Of a stretch of 64,000 bases of DNA, positions 12,365 through 24,600 are shown in pieces (within the stretch, counting starts at the first letter, position 1; each line of letters opens with the position of its first letter). Under the pieces are notes generated by a model that saw only the letters and a program-made list of their open reading frames with translations, made no database searches and was not told the origin of the DNA. Source of the stretch: Sanderia malayensis (Eukaryota > Cnidaria > Scyphozoa > Semaeostomeae > Pelagiidae). The position numbers were made by a program, and so were the translations under genes. The stretch covers positions 62,001-126,000 of the forward strand of contig RQOL01000389.1 in assembly GCA_013076295.1 (NCBI GenBank). The letters run 5' to 3'.

Positions 12365-14995
12365 GGAATGAATGTTAATATCACGGAACAAAAGTAAAAG
12401 GTGTGTATTTCAATCAGTCAGTTTACATGTTTATAATGTCAATTCATGTGTAAATTGTGGCAATGAATGTTAATATAACGGAAAACAAGTTAAAAAGGTG
12501 TATTTCAATCAGTCAGTTTTACATGTTTATAAGGTCAATTCATGTGTAAATTGTGGGAATTAATGTTAATATCACGGAAAAACAAGTAAAAATGGTGTAA
12601 TTCAATCAGTCAGTTTTCCCTGTATTTACGTTAATTCATGTGTAAATTTGTGAGAATGAATGTTAAAATCACGGAAAAAAGTAAAAGGGTGAATTTCAAT
12701 CAGTCAATTTTAGCTGTATTAAAGTGGATTCATGTCTAAGTTGTTGGAATGAATGTTAATATCACGGAAAACAAGTGAAAAGAGTGTATTTCAATCCGTC
12801 AGTTTTTCCTGTATTTACGTTAATTCATGTGTAAATTGTGGGAATGAATGTTAATATCACAGGAAAAAGTAAAAAGGGTGAATTTCAATCAGTGAAATTT
12901 TAGCTGCATTAACGTGGATTCATGTGAAAATGTGGGAGATGAATGTTAATATCACGGAAACAAGTAATTAAGTGTACTTTACTCAGTCTAATGAACTGTA
13001 TTATCGTGGATTCATGTGTAAATTGTGGGAATGAATGTAAATATCACGGAAAAAAGTAAAAAGGGTGCATTTCAATCACTTAATTTTAGCTGCATTAACG
13101 TGGATTCCTGTCTAAATTATGGGAATGAATGTTAATATCACAGAAAACAAGTAAAAGGAGTGTATTTCAATCAGTCAGTTTTCCCTGTATTTACGTTAAT
13201 TTATGTGTAAATTGTGGGAATAAATGTTAATATCACGGAGAAAAGTGAAAAGGTGAATTTCAATCAGTCAACTTCACCTGTATTAACGTGGATTCACATG
13301 TAAATTGTGGGAATGAATGTTAATATCACGGAAAATAAGTAAAAAGGTGTATTTTAATCAGTCAGTTTTACATGTTTATAAAGTCAATTCATGTGTAAAT
13401 TGTAGGAATTAATGTTAATATCACGGAAAGCGAGTAAAAAAGTGTATTTCAATTAGTCAGGTTTAGCTTTATTAACGTAGATTCATGTTTAAATTGTGGG
13501 AAATGAATGTTAATATCACGGAAAACAAGTAAAAGTGGTGTCAGTCAATGAGTCAGGATTAGCTGTCTTAACGTGGATTCATGTGTAAATTGCGGCAAAG
13601 AATGTTAATATGACGGAAAACAAGTAAAAAAGGGATTTTCAATCAGTCAGTTTCCCTGTATTTACGTCAATTCATGTGTAAATTGTGGAATGAATGTTAA
13701 TATCACGCAACAAAAGTAAAAGGTGTGTATTTCAATCAGTCAGTTTACATGTTTATAATGTCAATTCATGTGTAAATTGTGGGAATTAATTTTAATATAA
13801 CGGAAAAACAAGTAAAAAAGGTGTATTTCAATCAGTCAGTTTCCTTTGTATTTACGTCAATTCATGTGTAAATTGTGGGAATGAATGTTAATATCACGCA
13901 GCAAAAGTAAAAAGGTGTATTCAATCAGTCAGTTTTACATGTTATAATGTCAATTCATGTGTAAATTGTGGCAATGAATGTTAATATAACGGAAAAAAAG
14001 TTAAAAAAGGTGTATTTCAATTAGTCAGTTTTTACATGTTTATAAGGTCAATTCATGTGTAAATTGTGGGAATTAATGTTAATATCACGGAAAACAAGTA
14101 AAAATGGTGTAATTCAATCAGTCAGTTTCCCTGTATTTACGTTAATTCATGTGTAATTTGTGAGAATGAATGTTAAAATCACGGAAAAAAGTAAAAAGGG
14201 TGAATTTCAATCACCGTCAATTTTAGCTGTATTAAAGTGGATTCATGTCTAAGTTGTTGGAATGAATGTTAATATCACGAAAACAAAGTATTAACGTGGA
14301 TTCATGTGTAAAATGTTGGAATGAATGTAAATATCCCAGAAACAAGTAAAAAAGGTGTATTTCAATCAGCCACTTTTACCGGTACTATAACGTCAATTCA
14401 TGTGTAAATTGTGGAATGAATGTTAATATCACGCAACAAAAGTAAAAAAGTGTGTATTTCAATCAGTCAGTTTTACATGTTTATAATGTCAATTCATGTG
14501 TAAATTGTGGAATTAATTTTAATATAACGGAAAACAAGTAAAAAAGGTGTATTTCAATCAGTCAGTTTCCCCTGTATTTACGTCAATTCATGTGTAAATT
14601 GTGGGAATGAATGTTAATATCACGGAAAACAAGTAAAAAGAGTGAATTTCAATCAGTTAGTTTTCCTGTACTTACGTTAATTCATGTGTAAATTGTGGGA
14701 ATGAATGTTAATATCACGGAAAAAAGTGAAAAGGTGAATTTCAATCAGTCATTTTTACCTGTATTAACGTGGATTCATATGTAAATTGCGGGAATGAATG
14801 TTAATATCACGGAAAACAAGTAAAAATGGTGTATTTCAATCAGTCAGTTTTTCCTGTATTACGTTAATTCATGTGTAAATTGTGGGAATGAATGTTAATA
14901 TCACAGGAAAAAGTAAAAAGGTGAATTTCAATCAGTCAATTTTAGCTGTATTAAAGTGGATTCATGTCTAAGTTTGGAATGAATGTAATATCACG
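12365..14995 (+). repeat. Large duplicated satellite segment, copy 1 (offset ~3.26 kb)
   Basis: The monomer order matches 15630-18260. Shared private marks are CACGGAACAAAAG (12370 and 15635), the divergent monomer GTGTACTTTACTCAG (12970 and 16228), GGTGTCAGTCAATGAG (13535 and 16790) and the shortened monomer CAAGTATTAACGTGG (14285 and 17540). The offset is about 3255 bp. This copy has more single-base gaps than the second. Confidence 0.8.
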
Positions 14996-15629
14996 GAAAA
15001 CAAGTGAAAAGAGTGTATTTTCAATCAGTCAGCTTTTCCTGTATTACGTTAATTCATGGTTAAATTGGGAGTTAATGTTAAAATCACAGAAAACAAGTAA
15101 ATAAAGTGTAATTCAATCAGTCAGGACTAGCTGTATTAAGGTGGATTCATGCGTAAATTGTGGGAATGAATGTTAATATCACGGAAAAAAAGTAAAAAAG
15201 GTGTAATTAAATCAGTCAGGATTAGCTGTATTAACGTCGATTCATGTGTAATTGTGGGAATGAAGTCAAAATCACGGAAAAAAGTAAAAAAGGTGAGTTT
15301 CAATTAGTCAGGCTTTAAATGTTTATAAAGCCAATTCACGTGTAAAGTGTGGGAAAGAATGTAAATTACGGAAAACAATTAAAAAGGGGTAATTCAATCA
15401 GTCAATTTTACCTGTATGGATTCATATGTAAATTGCGGGAATGAATGTTAATATCACGGAAAACAAGTAAAAATGGTGTATTTCAATCAGTCAGTTTTCC
15501 CTGTATTTACGTTAATTCATGTGTAAATTGTGGGAATGAATGTTAATATCACAGGAAAAAGTAAAAAGGGTGAATTTCAATCAGTCAATTTAGCTGTATT
15601 AAAGTGGATTCATGTCTAAGTTGTGGAAT

Positions 15630-18260
15630 GAATGTTAATATCACGGAACAAAAGTAAAAAGGGTGTATTTCAATCAGTCAGTTTTACATGTTTATAATGT
15701 CAATTCATGTGTAAATTGTGGCAATGAATGTTAATATAACGGAAAACAAGTAAAAAGGCGTATTTCAAACAGTCAGTTTTACATGTTTGTAAGGTCAATT
15801 CATGTGTAAATTTGGGAATTAATGTTAATATCACGGAAACAGGTAAAAATGGTGTAATTCAATCAGTCAGTTTTCCCTGTATTTACGTTAATTCATGTGT
15901 AATTTGTGAGAATGAATGTTAAAATCACGGAAAAAAAGTAAAAAGGGTGAATTTCAATCAGTCAATTTTAGCTGTATTAAAGTGATTCATGTCTAAGTTG
16001 TTGGAATGAATGTTAATATCACGGAAAACAAGTGAAAGAGTGTATTTCAATCAGTCAGTTTTTTGTATTTACGTTAATTCATGTGTAAATTGTGGGAATG
16101 AATGTTAATATCACAGGAAAAAAGTAAAAAGGGTGAATTTCAATCAGTGAATTTTAGCTGCATTAACGTGGATTCATGTGGAAAATGTGGGAATGAGTGT
16201 TAATATCACGGAAAACAAGTAATTAAGGTGTACTTTACTCAGTCTAATGAACTGTATTATCGTGGATTCATGTGTAAATTGTGGGAATGAATGTAAATAT
16301 CACGGAAAAAAGTAAAAAGGGTGCATTTCAATCACTTAATTTTAGCTGCATTAACGTGGATTCCTGTCTAAATTAGGGAATGAATGTTAATATCACAGAA
16401 AACAAGTAAAAGGAGTGTATTTCAATCAGTCAGTTTTCCCTGTATTTACGTTAATTTATGTGTAAATTGGGAATAAATGTTAATATCACGGAGAAAAGTG
16501 AAAAGGGTGAATTTCAATCAGTCAACTTCACCTGTATTAACGTGGATTCACATGTAAATTGTGGGAATGAATGTTAATATCACGGAAAATAAGTAAAAAG
16601 GTGTATTTTAATCAGTCAGTTTTACATGTTTATAAAGTCAATTCATGTGTAAATTGTAGGAATTAATGTTAATATCACGGAAAGCGAGTAAAAAAGTGTA
16701 TTTCAATTAGTCAGGTTTAGCTTTATTAACGTAGAATCATGTTTAAATTGTGGAATGAATGTTAATATCACGGAAAACAAGTAAAAGTGGTGTCAGTCAA
16801 TGAGTCAGGATTAGCTGTCTTAACGTGGATTCATGTGTAAATTGCGGCAAAGAATGTTAATATGACGGAAAACAAGTAAAAAAGGTGTATTTCAATCAGT
16901 CAGTTTCCCCTGTATTTACGTCAATTCATGTGTAAATTGTGGGAATGAATGTTAATATCACGCAACAAAAGTAAAAGGTGTGTATTTCAATCAGTCAGTT
17001 TTACATGTTTATAATGTCAATTCAATGTGTAAATTGTGGAATTAATTTTAATATAACGGAAAAACAAGTAAAAAAGGTGTATTTCAATCAGTCAGTTTCC
17101 CCTGTATTTACGTCAATTCATGTGTAAATTGTTGGAATGAATGTTAATATCACGCAGCAAAAGTAAAAAGGGTGTATTTCAATCAGTCAGTTTTACATGT
17201 TTATAATGTCAATTCATGTGTAAATTGTGGCAATGAATGTTAATATAACGGAAAAAAAGTTAAAAAGGTGTATTTCAATCAGTCAGTTTTACATGTTTAT
17301 AAGGTCAATTCATGTGTAAATTGTGGGAATTAATGTTAATATCACGGAAAACAAGTAAAAATGGTGTAATTCAATCAGTCAGTTTCCCTGTATTTACGTT
17401 AATTCATGTGTAATTTGTGAGAATGAATGTTAAAATCACGGAAAAAAGTAAAAAGGGTGAATTTCAATCAGTCAATTTTGGCTGTATTAAAGTGGATTCA
17501 TGTCTAAGTTGTTGGAATGAATGTTAATATCACGGAAAACAAGTATTAACGTGGATTCATGTGTAAAATGTTGGAATGAATGTAAATATCCCAGTAAACA
17601 AGTAAAAAAGGTGTATTTCAATCAGCCACTTTTACCGGTATATAACGTCAATTCATGTGTAAATTGTGGGAATGAATGTTAATATCACGCAACAAAAGTA
17701 AAAAGTGTGTATTTCAATCAGTCAGTTTTACATGTTTATAATGTCAATTCATGTGTAAATTGTGGGAATTAATTTTAATATAACGGAAAACAAGTAAAAA
17801 AGGTGTATTTCAATCAGTCAGTTTCCCCTGTATTTACGTCAATTCATGTGTAAATTGTGGGAATGAATGTTAATATCACGGAAAACAAGTAAAAAGAGTG
17901 AATTTCAATCAGTTAGTTTTTCCTGTACTTACGTTAATTCATGTGTAAATTGTGGGAATGAATGTTAATATCACGGAAAAAAGTGAAAAGGGTGAATTTC
18001 AATCAGTCATTTTTACCTGTATTAACGTGGATTCATATGTAAATTGCGGGAATGAATGTTAATATCACGGAAAACAAGTAAAAATGGTGTATTTCAATCA
18101 GTCAGTTTTTCCTGTATTTACGTTAATTCATGTGTAAATTTGTGGGAATGAATGTTAATATCACAGGAAAAAGTAAAAAGGTGAATTTCAATCAGTCAAT
18201 TTTAGCTGTATTAAAGTGGATTCATGTCTAAGTTGTTGGAATGAATGTTAATATCACGGA
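15630..18260 (+). repeat. Large duplicated satellite segment, copy 2
   Basis: Partner of 12365-14995 with the same series of variant monomers. Beyond 18260 the two copies continue differently: this one goes to CAAGTAAAAATGG and the other to CAAGTGAAAAGAG. That places the end of the duplication inside a monomer. Confidence 0.8.
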
Positions 18261-18480
18261 AAACAAGTAAAAATGGTGTATTTCAATCAGTCAGTTTTAC
18301 CTGTATATAAAGTTAATTCATGTTTAAATTGTGGGAATTAATGTTAAAATCGCTGAAAACAAGTAAAACAAGGGTATTTGAATCGGTCAGGACTAGCTGT
18401 GTTAAGGTGGTTTCATGCGTAAATTGTGGGAATGAATGTTAATATCACGGAAAACAAGTAAAAATGGTGTATTTCAATCG

Positions 18481-18606
18481 GTCGCGTTTTCCTCTGGTAG
18501 TTTAACATGGATTTCATGTGCTAACATTGGTAGGGAATGAATGTTATATAAAAAAAAAAAATATAACGGTCGGAACAACAGAGTATGAAAAAAAAAAAAA
18601 GTGGTA
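18481..18606 (+). repeat. Corrupted monomer with two poly-A runs
   Basis: The sequence should read like the monomer at about 22500-22600 (GTCGGTTTTCTCTGTG and on), but many extra bases are inserted. It also carries an A12 run at about 18550-18561 and an A13 run at about 18588-18600. Flanks on both sides return abruptly to clean satellite. The insertion-heavy pattern looks more like an uncorrected read patch than natural decay. Confidence 0.7.
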
Positions 18607-21600
18607 TTTCAATAAGTCAGTTTTACATGTATCTAAGTCAATTAATGTGTAAATTTTGGGCATGAATGTTAATATCACGGAAAAAAAGTAAAAATGGTGC
18701 ATTTCAATCAGCCAGTGTCACCTGTTTTTACGTTAATTCGTGTGTAAATTGTGGGAAAGAATTTTAAAATCACGGAAAAGATATAAAAAAGGTGTAATTC
18801 AATCAATCAGGATTCGCTGTATTAAGGTGGATTCATGTGTAAATTGTGGGAATGAATGTTAATATCACGGAAAACAAGTAATTAAGGTGTACTTTACTCA
18901 GTCTAATGAACTGTATTATCGTGGATTCATGTGTAAATTGTGGGAATGAATGTAAATTTCACGGAAAAAAGTAAAAGAGGTGCATTTTCAATCAGTTAAT
19001 TTTAGCTGCATTAACGTGGATTCCTGTCTAAATTATGGGAATGAATGTTAATATCACAGAAAACAAGTAAAAGGAGTGTATTTCAATCAGTCAGTTTTCC
19101 CTGTATTTACGTTAATTATGTGTAAATTGTGGGAATAAATGTTAATATCACGGAAAAAAGTGAAAAGGCGTGAATTTCAATCAGTCAATTTTACCTGTAT
19201 TAAAGTGGATTCATGTCTAAGTTGTTGGAATGAATGTTAATATCACGGAAAACAAGTAAAAAGAGTGAATTTCAATCAGTCAATTTTAGCTGTATTAAAG
19301 TGGATTCATGTCTAAGTTGTTGGAATGAATGTTAATATCACGGAAAACAAGTAAAAAGAGTGAATTTCAATAAGTCAGTTTTTCCTGTATTTACGTTAAT
19401 TCATGTGTAAATTGTGGGAATGAATGTTAATATCACGGAAAAAAGTGAAAAGGGTGAATTTCAATCAGTCAATTTTACCTGTATTAACGTGGGATTCATA
19501 TGTAAATTGCTGGAATGAATGTTAATATCACGGATAACATGTAAAAATGGTGTATTTCAATCAGTCAGTTTTCCCTGTATTTACGTTATTTCATGTGTAA
19601 ATTGTGGGAATGAATGTTAATATCACAGGAAAAAGTAAAAAGGGTGAATTTCAATCAGTGAATTTTAGCTGTATTAACGTGGATTCATGTGTAAAATGTG
19701 GGAATGAATGTAAATATCCCAGTAAACAAGTAAAAAAGGTGTATTTCAATCAGCCACTTTTACCTGTATATAAAGTCAACTCATGTGTAAATTGTGGGAA
19801 TTAATGTTAAAATCACGGAAAAAAAGTAAAAAAAGTGTAATTCAATCAGTCAGGACTAGCTCTATTTATATGGATTCATGTGTAAATTGTGGTAATGAAT
19901 GTTAATATCACGGAAAACAAGAAAAAAAGGTGTATTTCAATCAGTCAGTTTTACATGATTATAAAGTCAATTCATGTGTAAATTCTGGGAATGAAAGTTA
20001 ATATCACGGAAAACAATTGAAAAAGGTGTATTTCAATTAGTCAGGTTTAGCTCTATTAACGTAGATTCATGTGTAAATTGTGGGAAAGAATGTTAATATA
20101 ACGGAAAACAAGTCAAAAAGGTGTATTTCAATCATTCCGTTTCCCCTGTATTTACGTCAATTCGTGTGCAAATTGTGGGAAAGAATGTTAATATCACGCA
20201 ACAAAAGTAAAATGGGTGTATTTCAATCAGTCAATTGTAGCTGTATTAACGGGGATTTCTGCGTAAATTGTGGGAATGAATGCTAATATCACGGAAAACA
20301 AGTAAAAGGGTGTATTACAATCAGTTAATTCTAGCTGTATTAACGTTAATTCAGGTGTAAAGTGTGGGAATGAATGTTAATATCACGGGAAAAAGTAAAA
20401 AGGGTGAATTTCAATCAGTCAATTTTAGCTGTATTAAAGTGGATTCATGTCTAAGTTGTTGGAATGAATGTTAATATCACGGGAAACAAGTGAAAAGAGT
20501 GTATTTCAATCAGTCAGCTTTTCCTGTATTTACGTTAATTCATGTGTAAATTGTGGGAGTTAATGATAAAATCACAGAAAACAAGTAAATAAAGTGTAAT
20601 TCAATCAGTCAGGACTAGCTGTATTAAGGTGGATTCATGCGTAAATTGTTGGAATGAATGTTAATATCACGGAAAAAAAGTAAAAAAGGTGTAATTCAAT
20701 CAGTCAGGATTAGCTGTATTAACGTGGATTCATGTGTAATTTGTGGGAATGAAAGTCAAAATCACGGAAAAAAGTAAAAAAGGTGTGTTTCAATTAGTCA
20801 GCTTTAAATGTTTATAAAGTCAATTCACGTGTAAAGTGTGGAAAAGAATGTTAAAATTACGGAAAACAATTAAAAAAGGGGTAATTCAATCAGTCAGGAT
20901 TAACTGTTTTAACGTGGATTCATGTGTAATTTGTGAGAATGAATGTTAAAATCACGGAAAACAAGTAAAAAGAGTGAATTTCAATCAGTCAGTTTTTCCT
21001 GTACTTACGTTAATTCATGTGTAAATTGTGGGAATGAATGTTAATATCACAGGGAAAAAGTAAAAAAGGGTGAATTTCAATCAGTGAATTTTAGCTGTAT
21101 TAACGTGGATTCATGTGTAAAATGTGGGAATGAATGTAAATATCCCAGTAAACAAGTAAAAAAGGTGTATTTCAATCAGCCACTTTTACCTGTATATAAA
21201 GTCAATTCATGTGTAAATTGTGGGAATTAATGATAAAATCACGGAAAACAAGTAAAAAAGTGTAATTCAATCAGTCAGGACTAGCTGTATTTAAGTGGAT
21301 TCATGTGTAAATTGTGGGAATGAATGTTAATATAACGGAAAGCAAGTAAAAATGGTGTTGTTCAATCAGTCCGTTTTACATGTATATAAAGTCAATTTAT
21401 GTGTAAAGTGTGGGAATTAATGTTACTTTCACGGAAAACAAGTAAAAATGGTGCATTCAATCAGCCAGTGTCACCTGTTTTTTACGTTATTTCCCGTGGA
21501 AATTGTGGGAAGGAATTTTAAAATTACGGAAATGATGTAAAAAAGGTTGTAATTCAATCAATCAGGATTAGCTGTATTAAGGTGGATTGATGTGTAAGTT

Positions 21601-24600
21601 GTGCGAATGAATGTTAATATAACGAAAAACAAGTAAAAAAGGTGTATTTCAATCAGTCAGTTTCCCCTGTATTTACGTCAATTCATGTGTAAATTGTGGG
21701 AATGAATGTTGATATCACGCAACAAAAGTAAAACGGGTGTATTTCAATCGTCAATTTTAGCTGTATTACCGGGGATTTCTGCGTAAATTGTGGGAATGAA
21801 TGTGAATATCACTTAAAACAAGTAAAAGAGTGTTTTTCAATCAGTCAGTGTTAGCTGTATTAACGTGAGTTCATGTGTAATTTGTGGGAATGAACGTCAA
21901 TATCACGGAAAAAAGTAAAAAAGGTGTATTTCAATTAGTCAGTTTTAAATGTTTATAAAGTCGATTTATGTGTCAATTGTGGGAATTAATTTTAATATCA
22001 CGGAAAACAAGTAAAAATGGTGTTATTCAATCAGTCAGTTTGCCCAGTATTTTCGTCAATTCATGTGTAAATTGTGGGAAGCAATGTTAATATCACGGAA
22101 AACAAGTAAAAATGGTGTATTTCAATCAGTCAGTTTTACCTGTATATAAAGTTAATTCATGTTTAAATTGTGGGAATTAATGTTAAAATCGCTGAAAACA
22201 AGTAAAACAAGGGTATTTGAATCGGTCAGGACTAGCTGTGTTAAGGTGGTTTCATGTGTAAATTGTGGGAATGAATGTTAATATCACGGAAAAAGTAATA
22301 TGGGTGTATTTCAATCAGTCAGTTTTCATGTATTTAAAGTCAATTCATCTGTAAATTGTGGGATTGAATGTTAACATCAAGGAAGAAAAGGAAAAAGGGT
22401 GTATTTCAATCGTCAACTTTAGCTGTATTACTGGGGATTTCTGCGTAAATTGTGGGAATGAATGTTAATATCACGGAAAACAAGTAAAAATGGTGTATTT
22501 CAATCGGTCGGTTTTCTCTGTGTTAACGTGGATTCATGTGTAAATTGTAGGAATGAATGTTAATATAACGGAAAACAAGTGAAAAAAGTGTATTTCAATA
22601 AGTCAGTTTTACATGTATCTAAGTCAATTAATGTGTAAATTTTGGGCATGAATGTTAATATCACGGAAAAAAAGTAAAAATGGTGCATTTCAATCAGCCA
22701 GTGTCACCTGTTTTTACGTTAATTCGTGTGTAAATTGTGGGAAAGAATTTTAAAATCACGGAAAAGATATAAAAAAGGTGTAATTCAATCAATCAGGATT
22801 CGCTGTATTAAGGTGGATTCATGTGTAAATTGTGGGAATGAATGTTAATATCACGGAAAAAAGTAAAAAGGGTGAATTTCAATCAGTCAATTTTAGCTGT
22901 ATTAAAGTGGATTCATGTGTAATTTGTGGAAATGAAAGTCAAAATCACGGAAAAAAGTAAAAAAGATGTGTTTCAATTAGTCAGCTTTAAATGTTTATAA
23001 AGTCAATTCACGTGTAAAGTGTGGGAAAGAATGTTAAAATTACGGAAAACAATTAAAAAAGGGGTAATTCAATCAGTCAGGATTAACTGTTTTAACGTGG
23101 ATTCATGTGTAATTTGTGAGAATGAATGTTAAAATCACGGAAAAAAATAAAAAGGGTGAATTTCAATCTGTCAATTTTAGCTGTATTAAAGTGGATTCAT
23201 GTCTAAGTTGTTGGAATGAATGTTAATATCACGGAAAACAAGTAAAAAGAGTGAATTTCAATCAGTCAGTTTTTCCTGTACTTACGTTAATTCATGTGTA
23301 AATTGTGGGAATGAATGTTAATATCACGGAAAAAAGTGAAAAGGATGAATTTCAATCAGTCAACTTTACCTGTATTAACGTGGATTCACATGTAAATTGT
23401 GGGAATGAATGTTAATATCAAGGAAAATAAGTAAAAAAGGTGTATTTTAATCAGTCAGTTTTACATGTTTATAAAGTCAATTCATGTGTAAATTGTAGGA
23501 ATTAATGTTAATATCACGGAAAAAAGTAAAAAGGGTGAATTTCAATCAGTCAATTTTAGCTGTATTAAAGTGGATTCATGTCTAAGTTGTTGGAATGAAT
23601 GTTAATATCACGGAAAACAAGTAAAAAGAGTGAATTTCAATCAGTCAGTTTTTCCTGTATTTACGTTAATTCATGTGTAAATTGTGGGAATGAATGTTAA
23701 TATCACGGAAAAAAGTGAAAAGGGTGAGTTTCAATCAGTCAATTTTACCTGTATTAACGTGGATTCATATGTAAATTGCTGGAATGAATGTTAATATCAC
23801 GGATAACATGTAAAAATGATGTATTTCAATCAGTCAGTTTTCCCTGTATTTACGTTATTTCATGTGTAAATTGTGGGAATGAATGTTAATATCACAGGAA
23901 AAAGTAAAAAGGGTGAATTTCAATCAGTGAATTTTAGCTGTATTAACGTGGATTCATGTGTAAAATGTGGGAATGAATGTAAATATCCCAGTAAACAAGT
24001 AAAAAAGGTGTATTTCAATCAGCCACTTTTACCTGTATATAAAGTCAATTCATGTGTAAATTGTGGGAATTAATGTTAAAATCACGGAAAACAAGTAAAT
24101 AAAGTGTAATTCAATCAGTCAGGACTAGCTGTATTAAGGTGGATTCATGCGTAAATTGTGGGAATGAATGTTAATATCACGGAAAAAAAGTAAAAAAGGT
24201 GTAATTCAATCAGTCAGGATTAGCTGTATTAACGTGGATTCATGTGTAATTTGTGGGAATGAAAGTCAAAATCACGGAAAAAAGTAAAAAAGGTGTGTTT
24301 CAATTAGTCAGCTATAAATGTTTATAAAGTCAATTCACGTGTAAAGTGTGGGAAAGAATGTTAAAATTACGGAAAACTATTAAAAAAGGGGTAATTCAAT
24401 CAGTCAGGATTAACTGTTTTAACGTGGATTCATGTGTAATTTGTGAGAATGAATGTTAAAATCACGGAAAAAAATAAAAAGGGTGAATTTCAATCAGTCA
24501 ATTTTAGCTGTATTAAAGTGGATTCATGTCTAAGTTGTTGGAATGAATGTTAATATCACGGAAAACAAGTAAATAAAGTGTAATTCAATCAGTCAGGACT

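Noticed and set aside
19604..19804. Recurring 60-80 residue open frames with Cys-x-x-Cys patterns in the satellite (also near 23873, 26518, 33142, 35694, 43097, 46218, 47073, 58891, 59846)
   Set aside because: The monomer is 95 bp, so the frame changes every monomer. These frames appear only where TGTTAATATCAC is changed to TGTAAATATCCC, which removes a stop for one extra monomer. Their repetition reflects the DNA repeat, many rely on GTG starts, and there is no sign of selection on protein.
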